A DNA stretch of 20,064 bases, from contig JBGCFH010000279.1 of the NCBI GenBank assembly GCA_045106825.1, positions 1-20,064 of the forward strand, written 5' to 3'. The stretch's first letter is position 1; every line of letters starts with the position of its first letter. The position numbers and the translations under genes were made by a program. The notes below the pieces were generated by a model. The model saw only the letters and a program-made list of their open reading frames with translations. It did no database searches and had not been told where the DNA came from. Positions 1 to 6,822 of the stretch are shown piece by piece. This DNA comes from CAWVWD01 sp045106825 (GTDB lineage: Bacteria > Bacteroidota > Bacteroidia > Chitinophagales > Saprospiraceae).

Positions 1-4
1 GATC

Positions 5-90
5 TATTAAGACAAGAAATTCCACAAAATACACAAATTTTTCTTTTTTCATTAATAAAATAATTCGTGTAATTCGTGAAAATTTGTGTC
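5..90. repeat. Short-word imperfect palindrome downstream of selO
   Basis: Eleven bases at 31-41 (ACACAAATTTT) are the exact reverse complement of 79-89. Both arms sit in strings of degenerate words: CACAAAAT/CACAAATT on the left, AATTCGTG repeated twice at 63-78 on the right. It lies just past the selO stop. There is no uniform T-tract after the hairpin on the minus strand, so I class it as an intergenic palindrome rather than a clear terminator. It resembles the palindromes inside the leu cluster in architecture, not in sequence. Confidence 0.55.
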
Positions 91-95
91 AAAAA

Positions 96-1661
96 TCAAG
101 AACTACAAGACAACATCGAACAACCAACTTTATGTCTTGCCCATTCAGGTCGTTTAGCGAACCATTTTTCATTTTCTGGCTGTTCCGAATAAGGTTGTTT
201 CAACAATTCATGCAATTCCGCAATCAAAGAATAATCGCCATTATCCGCTTTATCAATTGCCAATTGTGCCATATAATTTCGTAAGACATATTTTGGATTA
301 ACCGAATTCATTAGCTTGATTCGTTCGTCATTTGTTGCGGTTTCTTTTTGTAATCTTGCAACATACAAACCGAACCAATCTCGCCAATAACTCAAATGTT
401 TATCATTCAATTCTGATTCATTATAAAATGCTTGTCGAACAACATTTAAAAAATTATCATCAATAATTGTATGTTGATTAATTTGATTTAAATTTCTAAA
501 GAAAATTGTCATATCGGTTTCGACCATTTCCAAGTTGTTTTCTAAAGTCGCAATCAATTGTCCATCGGGTTCCAGACTTGTGATTAACCCTAATTTTTGA
601 CGCATCATCGCTGGGTATTTTTTGGCGAAAGCCAATTTATAATCGTCCAAAATCGCTTCCAACGGTTTGACATCTTCAATCAACGGATATAATGCGTTTG
701 CCAACTGAAACAAATTCCAAAGCCCAACGCCAACTTGTTGACCGTAACGATAGCGGCGATTTTGTCGGTCGGTTGTGTTCGGTGTCCAACCTTTGTCGTA
801 ACCTTCCAACCAGCCATAAGGTCCAAAATCAATCGTCAGTCCCAAAATCGACAAATTATCCGTATTCATCACGCCATGAACAAAACCAACTCGCTGCCAA
901 TGAATTATCATTTCCAAAGTTCGTTCTGAAACCGTTTTGAAAAACTCAATATAACCAGCTTTTGTTCCAACTTCGATATTTGGAAAAAAATGACGAATTG
1001 TATAATCGGTCAGCTTTCGCAAATTGTCCACATCTTTCCGAGCAGCAAATATTTGAAAATTGCCAAAACGAATAAAACTTGGAGCAACTCGACAAACAAC
1101 TGCCCCTTTTTCATAAGCTGAATTTCCATTGTACAACATATCTCGTAAAACCTCGTCGCCAGTTAGCGAAAGCGACAATGAACGAGTTGTCGGAACGCCT
1201 AAGGCATACATCGCTTCACTACACAAATGCTCCCGAATCGAAGAACGCAAAACGGCATTTCCGTCAGCAGTTCGAGAATAAGGCGTTGAACCTGAACCTT
1301 TTAGTTGTAATGCCCAATGTTGGTTATTATGTTCGACTTCAAACAAATTTATCGCTCGTCCATCGCCTAATTGTCCAGCCCAATGTCCAAACTGATGACC
1401 ACCATAACACATCGAAAACGGTTCGGTTTTGTCCATCACTTTTGCACCAGAAACCATATTTAAGAAGGTTTCCGTGTTTATATCTTCTTCATTCAAACCG
1501 ATATTTTCTAACATTTCTTTTGAAACGTGTAGCAATTTTGGATTCGATGGTTTGCGTGGCGTGACATATGAAAAATGTGCTTCGTGAACTTGACGAGGTA
1601 CATTATTTCGATTTTTGTCGGCGATTAATTCCTTGTTGAATGTGTCTTTTATGTTAATCAT
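96..1661 (-). CDS. selO: Protein adenylyltransferase SelO (YdiU/UPF0061 family)
   Basis: This 521-residue protein belongs to the SelO pseudokinase family, whose members transfer AMP from ATP to Ser/Thr/Tyr of target proteins, including redox proteins. Family marks visible: the conserved CYGGHQFGHWAGQLGDGRA block at 85-103, KGSGSTPYSR at 121-130 (nucleotide-binding region), HGVMNTDN at 262-269 and TIDFGPYGW at 276-284 (metal-binding Asn/Asp). The C terminus ends SCSS, with Cys519 at the antepenultimate position that eukaryotic SelO fills with selenocysteine, so this is the cysteine form. Length is typical of bacterial members. It starts with ATG, 65 bases after the msrA stop, and is probably transcribed with msrA because no T-tailed terminator separates them. 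Family assignment is secure; the substrates here are unknown. Confidence 0.95.
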   Translation of the reverse strand: MINIKDTFNKELIADKNRNNVPRQVHEAHFSYVTPRKPSNPKLLHVSKEMLENIGLNEEDINTETFLNMVSGAKVMDKTEPFSMCYGGHQFGHWAGQLGDGRAINLFEVEHNNQHWALQLKGSGSTPYSRTADGNAVLRSSIREHLCSEAMYALGVPTTRSLSLSLTGDEVLRDMLYNGNSAYEKGAVVCRVAPSFIRFGNFQIFAARKDVDNLRKLTDYTIRHFFPNIEVGTKAGYIEFFKTVSERTLEMIIHWQRVGFVHGVMNTDNLSILGLTIDFGPYGWLEGYDKGWTPNTTDRQNRRYRYGQQVGVGLWNLFQLANALYPLIEDVKPLEAILDDYKLAFAKKYPAMMRQKLGLITSLEPDGQLIATLENNLEMVETDMTIFFRNLNQINQHTIIDDNFLNVVRQAFYNESELNDKHLSYWRDWFGLYVARLQKETATNDERIKLMNSVNPKYVLRNYMAQLAIDKADNGDYSLIAELHELLKQPYSEQPENEKWFAKRPEWARHKVGCSMLSCSS

Positions 1662-1678
1662 GATTACATATTCATGTT

Positions 1679-1721
1679 CACATGGCGTTGCCGTGTGCTA
1701 TTGATTTATCCCCTTTGGGGA
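1679..1721. repeat. Compact two-hairpin intergenic element
   Basis: In the msrA-selO gap, CACATGGC (1679-1686) pairs with GCCGTGTG (1690-1697) through a three-base loop with one T-G pair. A second hairpin, TCCCC-TTT-GGGGA (1709-1721), follows. On the minus strand neither is followed by a T-tract, so this is not an obvious terminator of msrA. The shape resembles REP-type palindromes, but only one copy is present here. Confidence 0.5.
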
Positions 1722-1726
1722 ATTTT

Positions 1727-2425
1727 TTAGTGCTTTTCCTTGATTAATTTTGGAAATTTTGCTTGAAAACGTTTTAATCTTGGAACGGAAACGGCTTTGA
1801 TGTAACCATGATTTGGATGCAATTTTTCATAATTTTGATGATAATCTTCTCCGACCCAAAACATTTGAAATTCCATAACTTCCGCAGCGACTTTTTCTGG
1901 TGCTAATTCCTTATTCAAAGCTGCAACTTTTTTGTCGATAATCGCTTTTTCTGCATCATTTTGATAAAAAATAATCGAACGATACTGTGAACCTCTATCG
2001 TTTCCTTGACCATTGACTTGTGTGATATTTTGTGAACCAAAATACACATCAACTAACGTTTCAAAATTTACAATCGAAGCATCATAAAAAATTTCAACCG
2101 CTTCTGCGTGACCAGTTGTTCCAGTGTTTGATGATTCGTAAGTTGGATTTTCTGTATGTCCGCCCGAATAACCAGAAATTGATTCTTCTACGCCTTTTAC
2201 ACTTTCGTAAACCGCTTCTACACACCAAAAACATCCCGAAGCAAAATATGCTCGACTCAATCCTTCTTTCTTTGGAATATACTTTTCAGGTGTGTTTGAT
2301 GTGATTCCTGAAGTATTAACGTATTCCTTTTTTGTTTCTGTTGTCTTCCCATTATTCGTTGATTGACAACTACTTATTAATACAGAAAACGTAAATAATA
2401 TTGATAAACTAAGATTTAATTTCAT
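1727..2425 (-). CDS. msrA: Peptide-methionine (S)-S-oxide reductase, lipoprotein form
   Basis: MsrA reduces the S-epimer of methionine sulfoxide in proteins, repairing oxidative damage. The catalytic GCFWC motif is at 64-68 (nucleophile Cys65; Cys68 could act as partner). GYSGGHTENPTYE follows, then GHAEAVEI, GNDRGSQYRS and the FWVGEDYHQNY block, all family signatures. The protein has 232 residues, about 55 of them upstream of the MsrA domain. This N terminus is a lipoprotein signal peptide: a hydrophobic stretch ending L-I-S-S-Cys20, then a polar linker. The enzyme is therefore expected to be tethered outside the cytoplasmic membrane, so it needs an extracytoplasmic source of reducing power. 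The last residue is His and no C-terminal recycling cysteine is present. The start is ATG. It probably heads a two-gene unit with selO. Confidence 0.95.
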   Translation of the reverse strand: MKLNLSLSILFTFSVLISSCQSTNNGKTTETKKEYVNTSGITSNTPEKYIPKKEGLSRAYFASGCFWCVEAVYESVKGVEESISGYSGGHTENPTYESSNTGTTGHAEAVEIFYDASIVNFETLVDVYFGSQNITQVNGQGNDRGSQYRSIIFYQNDAEKAIIDKKVAALNKELAPEKVAAEVMEFQMFWVGEDYHQNYEKLHPNHGYIKAVSVPRLKRFQAKFPKLIKEKH

Positions 2426-2473
2426 ACCTGTTTTTGTTTTTAATAATGAATATCAATACAACGTTTAGATTTT

Positions 2474-2569
2474 CCATAGGTTCAACCTATGGTTACTCAT
2501 ATTGAACTCTTCCAGAGTTCTGAAACCCTGAAAGGGTTGAATGTGAGTAACTACAGGTTGTACCTGTAG
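2474..2569. repeat. Four-hairpin dispersed palindromic repeat (full copy)
   Basis: This 96-base element lies between msrA and the reductase gene. It contains four adjacent small hairpins: 2474-2492 (9-bp stem, CCATAGGTT/AACCTATGG), 2504-2520 (GAACTCT/AGAGTTC), 2524-2538 (AACCCT/AGGGTT) and 2551-2569 (CTACAGGT/ACCTGTAG). The two middle hairpins are enclosed by a further stem, GTTACTCATATT (2492-2503) with AATGTGAGTAAC (2540-2551). The whole can fold as a branched cruciform or RNA. A second copy of its left half lies at 17482-17526, which marks it as a dispersed family. Confidence 0.8.
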
Positions 2570-2574
2570 AAGAA

Positions 2575-3981
2575 CTACTTCAAATATTCTCTCAATCCGT
2601 AACTTGCCAAAACGCCTTCGCCAGTTGCAGCAGCGACTTGTGCAATTGCACCTTCTCGCAAATCGCCTGCGGCAAAAATTCCTTTGACAGAAGTTTGTGC
2701 TAAACCAGTTGTTTTTACAAATCCTCGTTCGTTTAAGTCGATTAAACCTTTGAAACTCTTCGTATTTGGAATCAAACCGATGAAGATAAAAACACCATCA
2801 GCAGTTAAAATCTGTTGTTTTTTCGTTGCATTGTCTTCGACTTTCAAACCTTTGAATAAACCGTTTTCATCGGCTAAAAACTCCAAAGAAGTTTTATTCA
2901 TAAACGGTTTGATATTATCAATCGAATCTAATTTTTCGACGTAAGTCGGAGAAGCGGTAAACTCTTCTGCGATATGAACTAACTGCACACTTTTGACAAA
3001 ACCTGATAAAAATATAGCTTCTTCTAAAGCAGAGTTTCCACCACCAACAACGATAATATCTCTTTCTCTATAAAACGCACCATCACAAGTTGCACAGAAA
3101 TGAACACCTGAACCGATTAATTCTGATTCACCAGGAATTCCTAATTTTCTGTATGTTGAACCAGTTGATAAAACCACGGAACGACCTAAATATTCGGTCG
3201 ATTTGGTTTGCAATCTAAATATTCCATCGACTTTTTTGATACCAATAACTTCTTCGCCAGTTTTGATTGTCGCACCATAAGTACGAGCTTGTTCTTCCAT
3301 TTTGTCCATCAACGCTGGTCCAGAAATAGACGTAAAACCAGGATAATTTTCGATTTTTTCGGTCAAAAACGCATTTCCGCCAATCGTCTTTTTCTCCAAA
3401 ATCAACGTGCTAAATCTATCTCTTTGAGCATAAATCGAAGTTGTCAAACCTGCTGCTCCGCCACCGATAATGATAGAATCAAAAACTCGTTCTTCCTTTT
3501 CTTTATCCAAATTTAGAGCTTGACGCAATTCCTCATTTTCTGGTTCTACCAAGATTTTATCGTTAATTAAAATCGTTGGAATTTTGCGTTTTCCGTTATT
3601 GATTTTTGTAATAATCGGAATTGACCATTCATTTTTATCAATATCAATAAATTGGTAATTCACCTTATTATCATTCAAAAATGCTTTTGACTTCCGACAA
3701 TCTGGACACCAATCTGCACCATATAAAATCACACGATAATCCTCATTAATGCCCAAAGTTTTGGCTAACGCAGCGTTATCAGGATTTGTGTGCGATTCTC
3801 CATTGATAATCAAAGTTGGAATAATTCGTTTTCCATTATTGATTGATTCAACTTTTTTGGTCGCTTCCTCATCCAAATCTACATCTATAAAAGTATATTC
3901 AACATTATTTTCTTTCAAAAATGCTTTTGCTCTTCTACAATCTGGACACCAATCTGCTCCGTATAATTTGATTTCGTTCAT
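2575..3981 (-). CDS. Tandem glutaredoxin-like domains fused to thioredoxin-reductase-like flavoprotein
   Basis: This 468-residue protein has three parts. Two glutaredoxin-like domains span about 1-78 and 82-158, each with the active site GADWCPDCR (Cys12/15 and Cys92/95) and a cis-Pro segment, IIPTLIING and KIPTILIND. A thioredoxin-reductase-like flavoprotein follows from about 166: FAD-binding GGGAAGL at 173, redox-active FCATCDGAFYR with Cys296/299, second dinucleotide motif GGGNSALEEA at 313, and C-terminal FAD motif GIFAAGDLR. The fusion suggests electrons pass from flavin to CATC to one or both CPDC sites, somewhat as in AhpF, although AhpF keeps only one CxxC in its N-terminal domain. 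The usual NADPH motif HRRxxxR reads HIAEEFT (336-342), so all three arginines are gone and the electron donor is uncertain. No signal peptide is seen, so it is cytoplasmic. Start is ATG. Confidence 0.88.
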   Translation of the reverse strand: MNEIKLYGADWCPDCRRAKAFLKENNVEYTFIDVDLDEEATKKVESINNGKRIIPTLIINGESHTNPDNAALAKTLGINEDYRVILYGADWCPDCRKSKAFLNDNKVNYQFIDIDKNEWSIPIITKINNGKRKIPTILINDKILVEPENEELRQALNLDKEKEERVFDSIIIGGGAAGLTTSIYAQRDRFSTLILEKKTIGGNAFLTEKIENYPGFTSISGPALMDKMEEQARTYGATIKTGEEVIGIKKVDGIFRLQTKSTEYLGRSVVLSTGSTYRKLGIPGESELIGSGVHFCATCDGAFYRERDIIVVGGGNSALEEAIFLSGFVKSVQLVHIAEEFTASPTYVEKLDSIDNIKPFMNKTSLEFLADENGLFKGLKVEDNATKKQQILTADGVFIFIGLIPNTKSFKGLIDLNERGFVKTTGLAQTSVKGIFAAGDLREGAIAQVAAATGEGVLASYGLREYLK

Positions 3982-4031
3982 GATTTTATATTATTTTGAT
4001 TTTTTGTAATGTTTTGATTTCTTTGTTGATG

Positions 4032-4039
4032 CAAAGATA
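4032..4039 (-). promoter_or_regulatory. Bacteroidota -7 element upstream of the reductase fusion
   Basis: On the minus strand this reads TATCTTTG, an exact match to the TAnnTTTG -7 consensus of Bacteroidota housekeeping promoters. It lies about 50 bases before the ATG at 3981. I see no TTG at the expected -33 spacing, so support rests on the -7 element and its position. Confidence 0.45.
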
Positions 4040-4138
4040 GAGTAGATTTGAAGGGTATTTTAGTGCAAAATTCCTTGTGAGTTGTTGATTTTTCCCTTTT
4101 TATGATTGAAATAGATTTTTGTATTAGACAATAATATA

Positions 4139-4170
4139 AAAACTCCAACATCAAAAGACATTGGAGTTTT
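4139..4170 (-). terminator. Intrinsic terminator of the lipoprotein gene
   Basis: AAAACTCCAA (4139-4148) pairs with TTGGAGTTTT (4161-4170) through a 12-base loop. On the minus strand the stem is followed by a T-rich tail. It lies 20 bases past the stop at 4191. It shares its core with the terminators at 4877 and 9854. Confidence 0.85.
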
Positions 4171-4190
4171 CTATAAATAAAATTCAAAAT

Positions 4191-4772
4191 TTAGGGCTTA
4201 AAATCATAGTCCATCAAAATCCAAGTTTCATAATGTCGCCAACCCCAAGATGCATCGTTTATATGTTCAAAAGTTCGATGAACCATTCCAACATTTTTCA
4301 TAACATTTATAGTATCATAAATCTCATGTAAATGATAAACATATAGATATTCCGTATCATACTTAGTATCTATATAATTAATACTTTCAAAGTTAAATGT
4401 ATTGTTCTGTTTTGCTGCTTCAATCGGAAAGTACAAATGAATTTTCTCTTTCGCCCATACATACCCGACATCATGATAAACAATTAATTCGTTTGAATCT
4501 ATTTGAACGAACTCTGAAAACAAGTGTGTACCGTTTTGAGAATAATCTAATCGGATAGAAGTTTCGTGTTGATCATTTATAATCGTATCATAAGCGAAAG
4601 CGTAACACTCGATGGTGTCCCGTTCATCAGTATTGTTATTTATCTTTAGATATTGCCAATAATAACCATCGTCCATTGGAAAATCTTCAAGATAAAATGT
4701 TTTATCCTCAACCACTGGCGGAATATCATCAGAACAGGAATTCATGAAAATAGGAACGAGTAATAATAGCAA
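4191..4772 (-). CDS. Putative surface lipoprotein, function unknown
   Basis: I do not recognise this family. The mature part is acidic and aromatic-rich (about 180 residues), with no motif I can name. The N terminus is a lipoprotein signal: a hydrophobic LLLLVPIFMNSC run with the acylated Cys at 13, followed by S-D-D, which fits the flavobacterial surface-export signal directly after the lipid-bearing Cys. The coordinates given start at a TTG. The frame stays open upstream to a stop at 4839-4841, and translating it yields a better signal peptide with Lys and Arg ahead of the hydrophobic run (SKLITYRFLLLLL). No ATG or GTG occurs there, however. The real start may be a rarer codon (ATT near 4805), or the original start may have been lost. 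It stands alone, with its own terminator downstream. Confidence 0.7.
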   Translation of the reverse strand: MLLLLVPIFMNSCSDDIPPVVEDKTFYLEDFPMDDGYYWQYLKINNNTDERDTIECYAFAYDTIINDQHETSIRLDYSQNGTHLFSEFVQIDSNELIVYHDVGYVWAKEKIHLYFPIEAAKQNNTFNFESINYIDTKYDTEYLYVYHLHEIYDTINVMKNVGMVHRTFEHINDASWGWRHYETWILMDYDFKP

Positions 4773-4876
4773 AAAACGATAAGTTATAAGTTTTGAAATT
4801 ATAATGATGAAAAATATATTTGAGTAACAGATTAAAGGTTATTTATGTCTTACATTTGCTAAGATAAATTTAATAA

Positions 4877-4908
4877 AAAACTCCAATATTGTTTGATATT
4901 GGAGTTTT
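4877..4908 (-). terminator. Intrinsic terminator of the res-mod operon
   Basis: AAAACTCCAATAT (4877-4889) pairs perfectly with ATATTGGAGTTTT (4896-4908) around a six-base loop. On the minus strand it runs into a T-tract. It lies about 33 bases past the mod stop at 4942. The 13-bp stem and T-tract make a strong intrinsic terminator. Confidence 0.9.
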
Positions 4909-4941
4909 GAACGATTAAAAAAAAGGAAGATTTTCTATATT

Positions 4942-6819
4942 TTAAAACACAATCTGCACTTCATCTTTATAATGCTGTAATGTTCCATTCAAACTCGCTG
5001 TCCAGCCATCAATGAATATTTTATTGCCTTTTTTTATCACTTCCGAAAAGTCATCTTTACTTACTTTTTCACTATTTGTAATATAATAATGTGTACCGAT
5101 TTTGTAAACACCGTTTTCGATAATCGTTTCTGGCACTTGTGTCGGTTCGTCTAAGCCTATTTGAAATATCATATTATAAATACGGCTTAAATCATCTATA
5201 TTCTTTTCACGAATAGAAATTTGTCCAGTTGTTTCATCAATAATTAGCTTCGTCGCTTTGATACTATCAAAGACTTTATAACCAATATCTGGTACTTGCT
5301 TTTTATCTTCCTCAAATAGTCCACTTTTGTTATTCGTAGCTTCGATGTCTTGAGCGATTTTTTCACCAGCACGTTTTAGACGTTCTATCGTAATACTCGA
5401 AATAACAGGCGGCAAATTATTATCTATACAAAATTGATACGCTGGTTTTTTCTTCTCTATCGGTTCATCTATTTGGCATAATATAAATTTACGATTGCCA
5501 CCATCTTCAGCGTTAAGTTGCATTACGGCGTGTCCTGTTGTACCGCTGCCTGCGAAGAAATCGAGAATGATGTCGTCATTTTGATTACATGATATAGAGA
5601 TAATTCTTTCCATTAGTTGTATAGGTTTCGGGAAATCAAATATTTTTTCATCAAATATTTCTCTTAAGTCCCTTGCTGCTTTTTTATTCCCATCAATATC
5701 ACTCCATAAAGGAGAAGGACGTTTAGTTCTACCTTCAAGATAATATTTTACGTAAGGCCACCATATTTTTGAATTTTGTTTAGTAGTTTTTTTCCATAAG
5801 ATATAATTATCTTGTGATAATTTTTGATATGTTTTTTTTTCAAAACGCCAACAACTCTCATAACCTCCGGGTCCTATTGGATATACTTCTTGACCGTCAG
5901 GGTTGATAATAGGATAATACATATTTGGTCTATCTTCTCGTTTATCATTACTTCCTGTTTTACGCATTTGGTCATAAGCAAATTTTCCTCTTTCATCTTC
6001 ATTTTCAAATCTTTTAAGGTCGTGTTTGGTGAGTGGTAAGCCATTAAGGATTTTGTTGATTTTTTTTGAATAGGTTAAAATATAATCAAATGAACTCCCT
6101 AAACCTCCACTATCTTGTCCTGTTGTTTGCCCCGTTGTTCTTACTATACATCCCACACAATTCTCTTCCCCAAACACATCATCACAAAGCAGTTTCAAAT
6201 TTGCCTGTTCATTATCATCAATAGAAATAAAAATAACACCATCGTTAGACAATAAATCACGTGCTAAGAGTAAGCGAGGATACATAAAAGCGAGCCAGCC
6301 GTTATGACTTTTTTTAGATTTAAAAGAAAAATCCATACGGTCGAAGTCGGCTTCGCTAAGGTTTTGTAAACCTAAAACTTCGGCTTCTTCTTTATCAAAC
6401 TTGTCAGGATAGACAAAGTTGTCGCTTGTCGTATTATAAGGCGGATCAATATAAATACACTTGATTTTGCCAGTGTAATGATTTTTTAAGATTTTGAGGC
6501 TATCGAGGTTGTCGCCTTTGAGGACGAGGTTTTGAGTCGTGTCTATATTTTTACTTCTTTCGGTATTGAGTTGAAGTTCTTGTTCGGTTTTTTGAGCGTA
6601 TTTCGCACGAGCGAAGTTTCTACCGACAAAGTTCAGTCCGTAGCCGTTCACCTTTTCATCAATCGGCAAACCTGCGACTGCTTTGAGTTCTTCTATATTG
6701 ATTTCATTATCACGAATGACGTTTGGATAATGCGTTTTTAGAAAATTTAATAATTTATTTTCATTGTTTGCTGTATCAAATACAGAAAATCCTTCTTGTA
6801 TAAATTTATCTTGTGTCAT
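4942..6819 (-). CDS. mod: Type III restriction-modification DNA adenine methyltransferase (Mod)
   Basis: This 625-residue protein is a beta-class N6-adenine methyltransferase: the catalytic motif DPPYNT (125-130) comes before the AdoMet-binding motif DFFAGSGTTGHAV (420-432). The target-recognition region lies between, about 220-400. The DNLDSLKILKNHYTGKIKCIYIDPPYNT context and the VIFISIDDNEQANLK block (195-209) are typical of type III Mod subunits. Mod supplies sequence recognition for both methylation and, with Res, cleavage. ATG start, three bases after the res stop, so the two are co-transcribed and probably translationally coupled. A run of nine A in the coding strand (5832-5840, codons about 327-330) lies inside the recognition region and could slip. 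The target sequence cannot be read from the protein. Confidence 0.93.
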   Translation of the reverse strand: MTQDKFIQEGFSVFDTANNENKLLNFLKTHYPNVIRDNEINIEELKAVAGLPIDEKVNGYGLNFVGRNFARAKYAQKTEQELQLNTERSKNIDTTQNLVLKGDNLDSLKILKNHYTGKIKCIYIDPPYNTTSDNFVYPDKFDKEEAEVLGLQNLSEADFDRMDFSFKSKKSHNGWLAFMYPRLLLARDLLSNDGVIFISIDDNEQANLKLLCDDVFGEENCVGCIVRTTGQTTGQDSGGLGSSFDYILTYSKKINKILNGLPLTKHDLKRFENEDERGKFAYDQMRKTGSNDKREDRPNMYYPIINPDGQEVYPIGPGGYESCWRFEKKTYQKLSQDNYILWKKTTKQNSKIWWPYVKYYLEGRTKRPSPLWSDIDGNKKAARDLREIFDEKIFDFPKPIQLMERIISISCNQNDDIILDFFAGSGTTGHAVMQLNAEDGGNRKFILCQIDEPIEKKKPAYQFCIDNNLPPVISSITIERLKRAGEKIAQDIEATNNKSGLFEEDKKQVPDIGYKVFDSIKATKLIIDETTGQISIREKNIDDLSRIYNMIFQIGLDEPTQVPETIIENGVYKIGTHYYITNSEKVSKDDFSEVIKKGNKIFIDGWTASLNGTLQHYKDEVQIVF

Positions 6820-6822
6820 TAT

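Noticed and set aside
1079..1564. 161-codon open frame on the plus strand
   Set aside because: It lies wholly antisense to selO, which has full family motifs. The translation has no recognisable domain and looks like a codon-usage shadow.
4062..4074. 13-base match agtgcaaaattcc shared with 17471-17483
   Set aside because: A few 13-base matches are expected by chance in 20 kb of AT-rich DNA, and the flanks are unrelated.
4851..4858. TACATTTG on the plus strand, a perfect -7 consensus
   Set aside because: No plus-strand gene follows; it would transcribe antisense into mod. Likely a chance match to a short motif.
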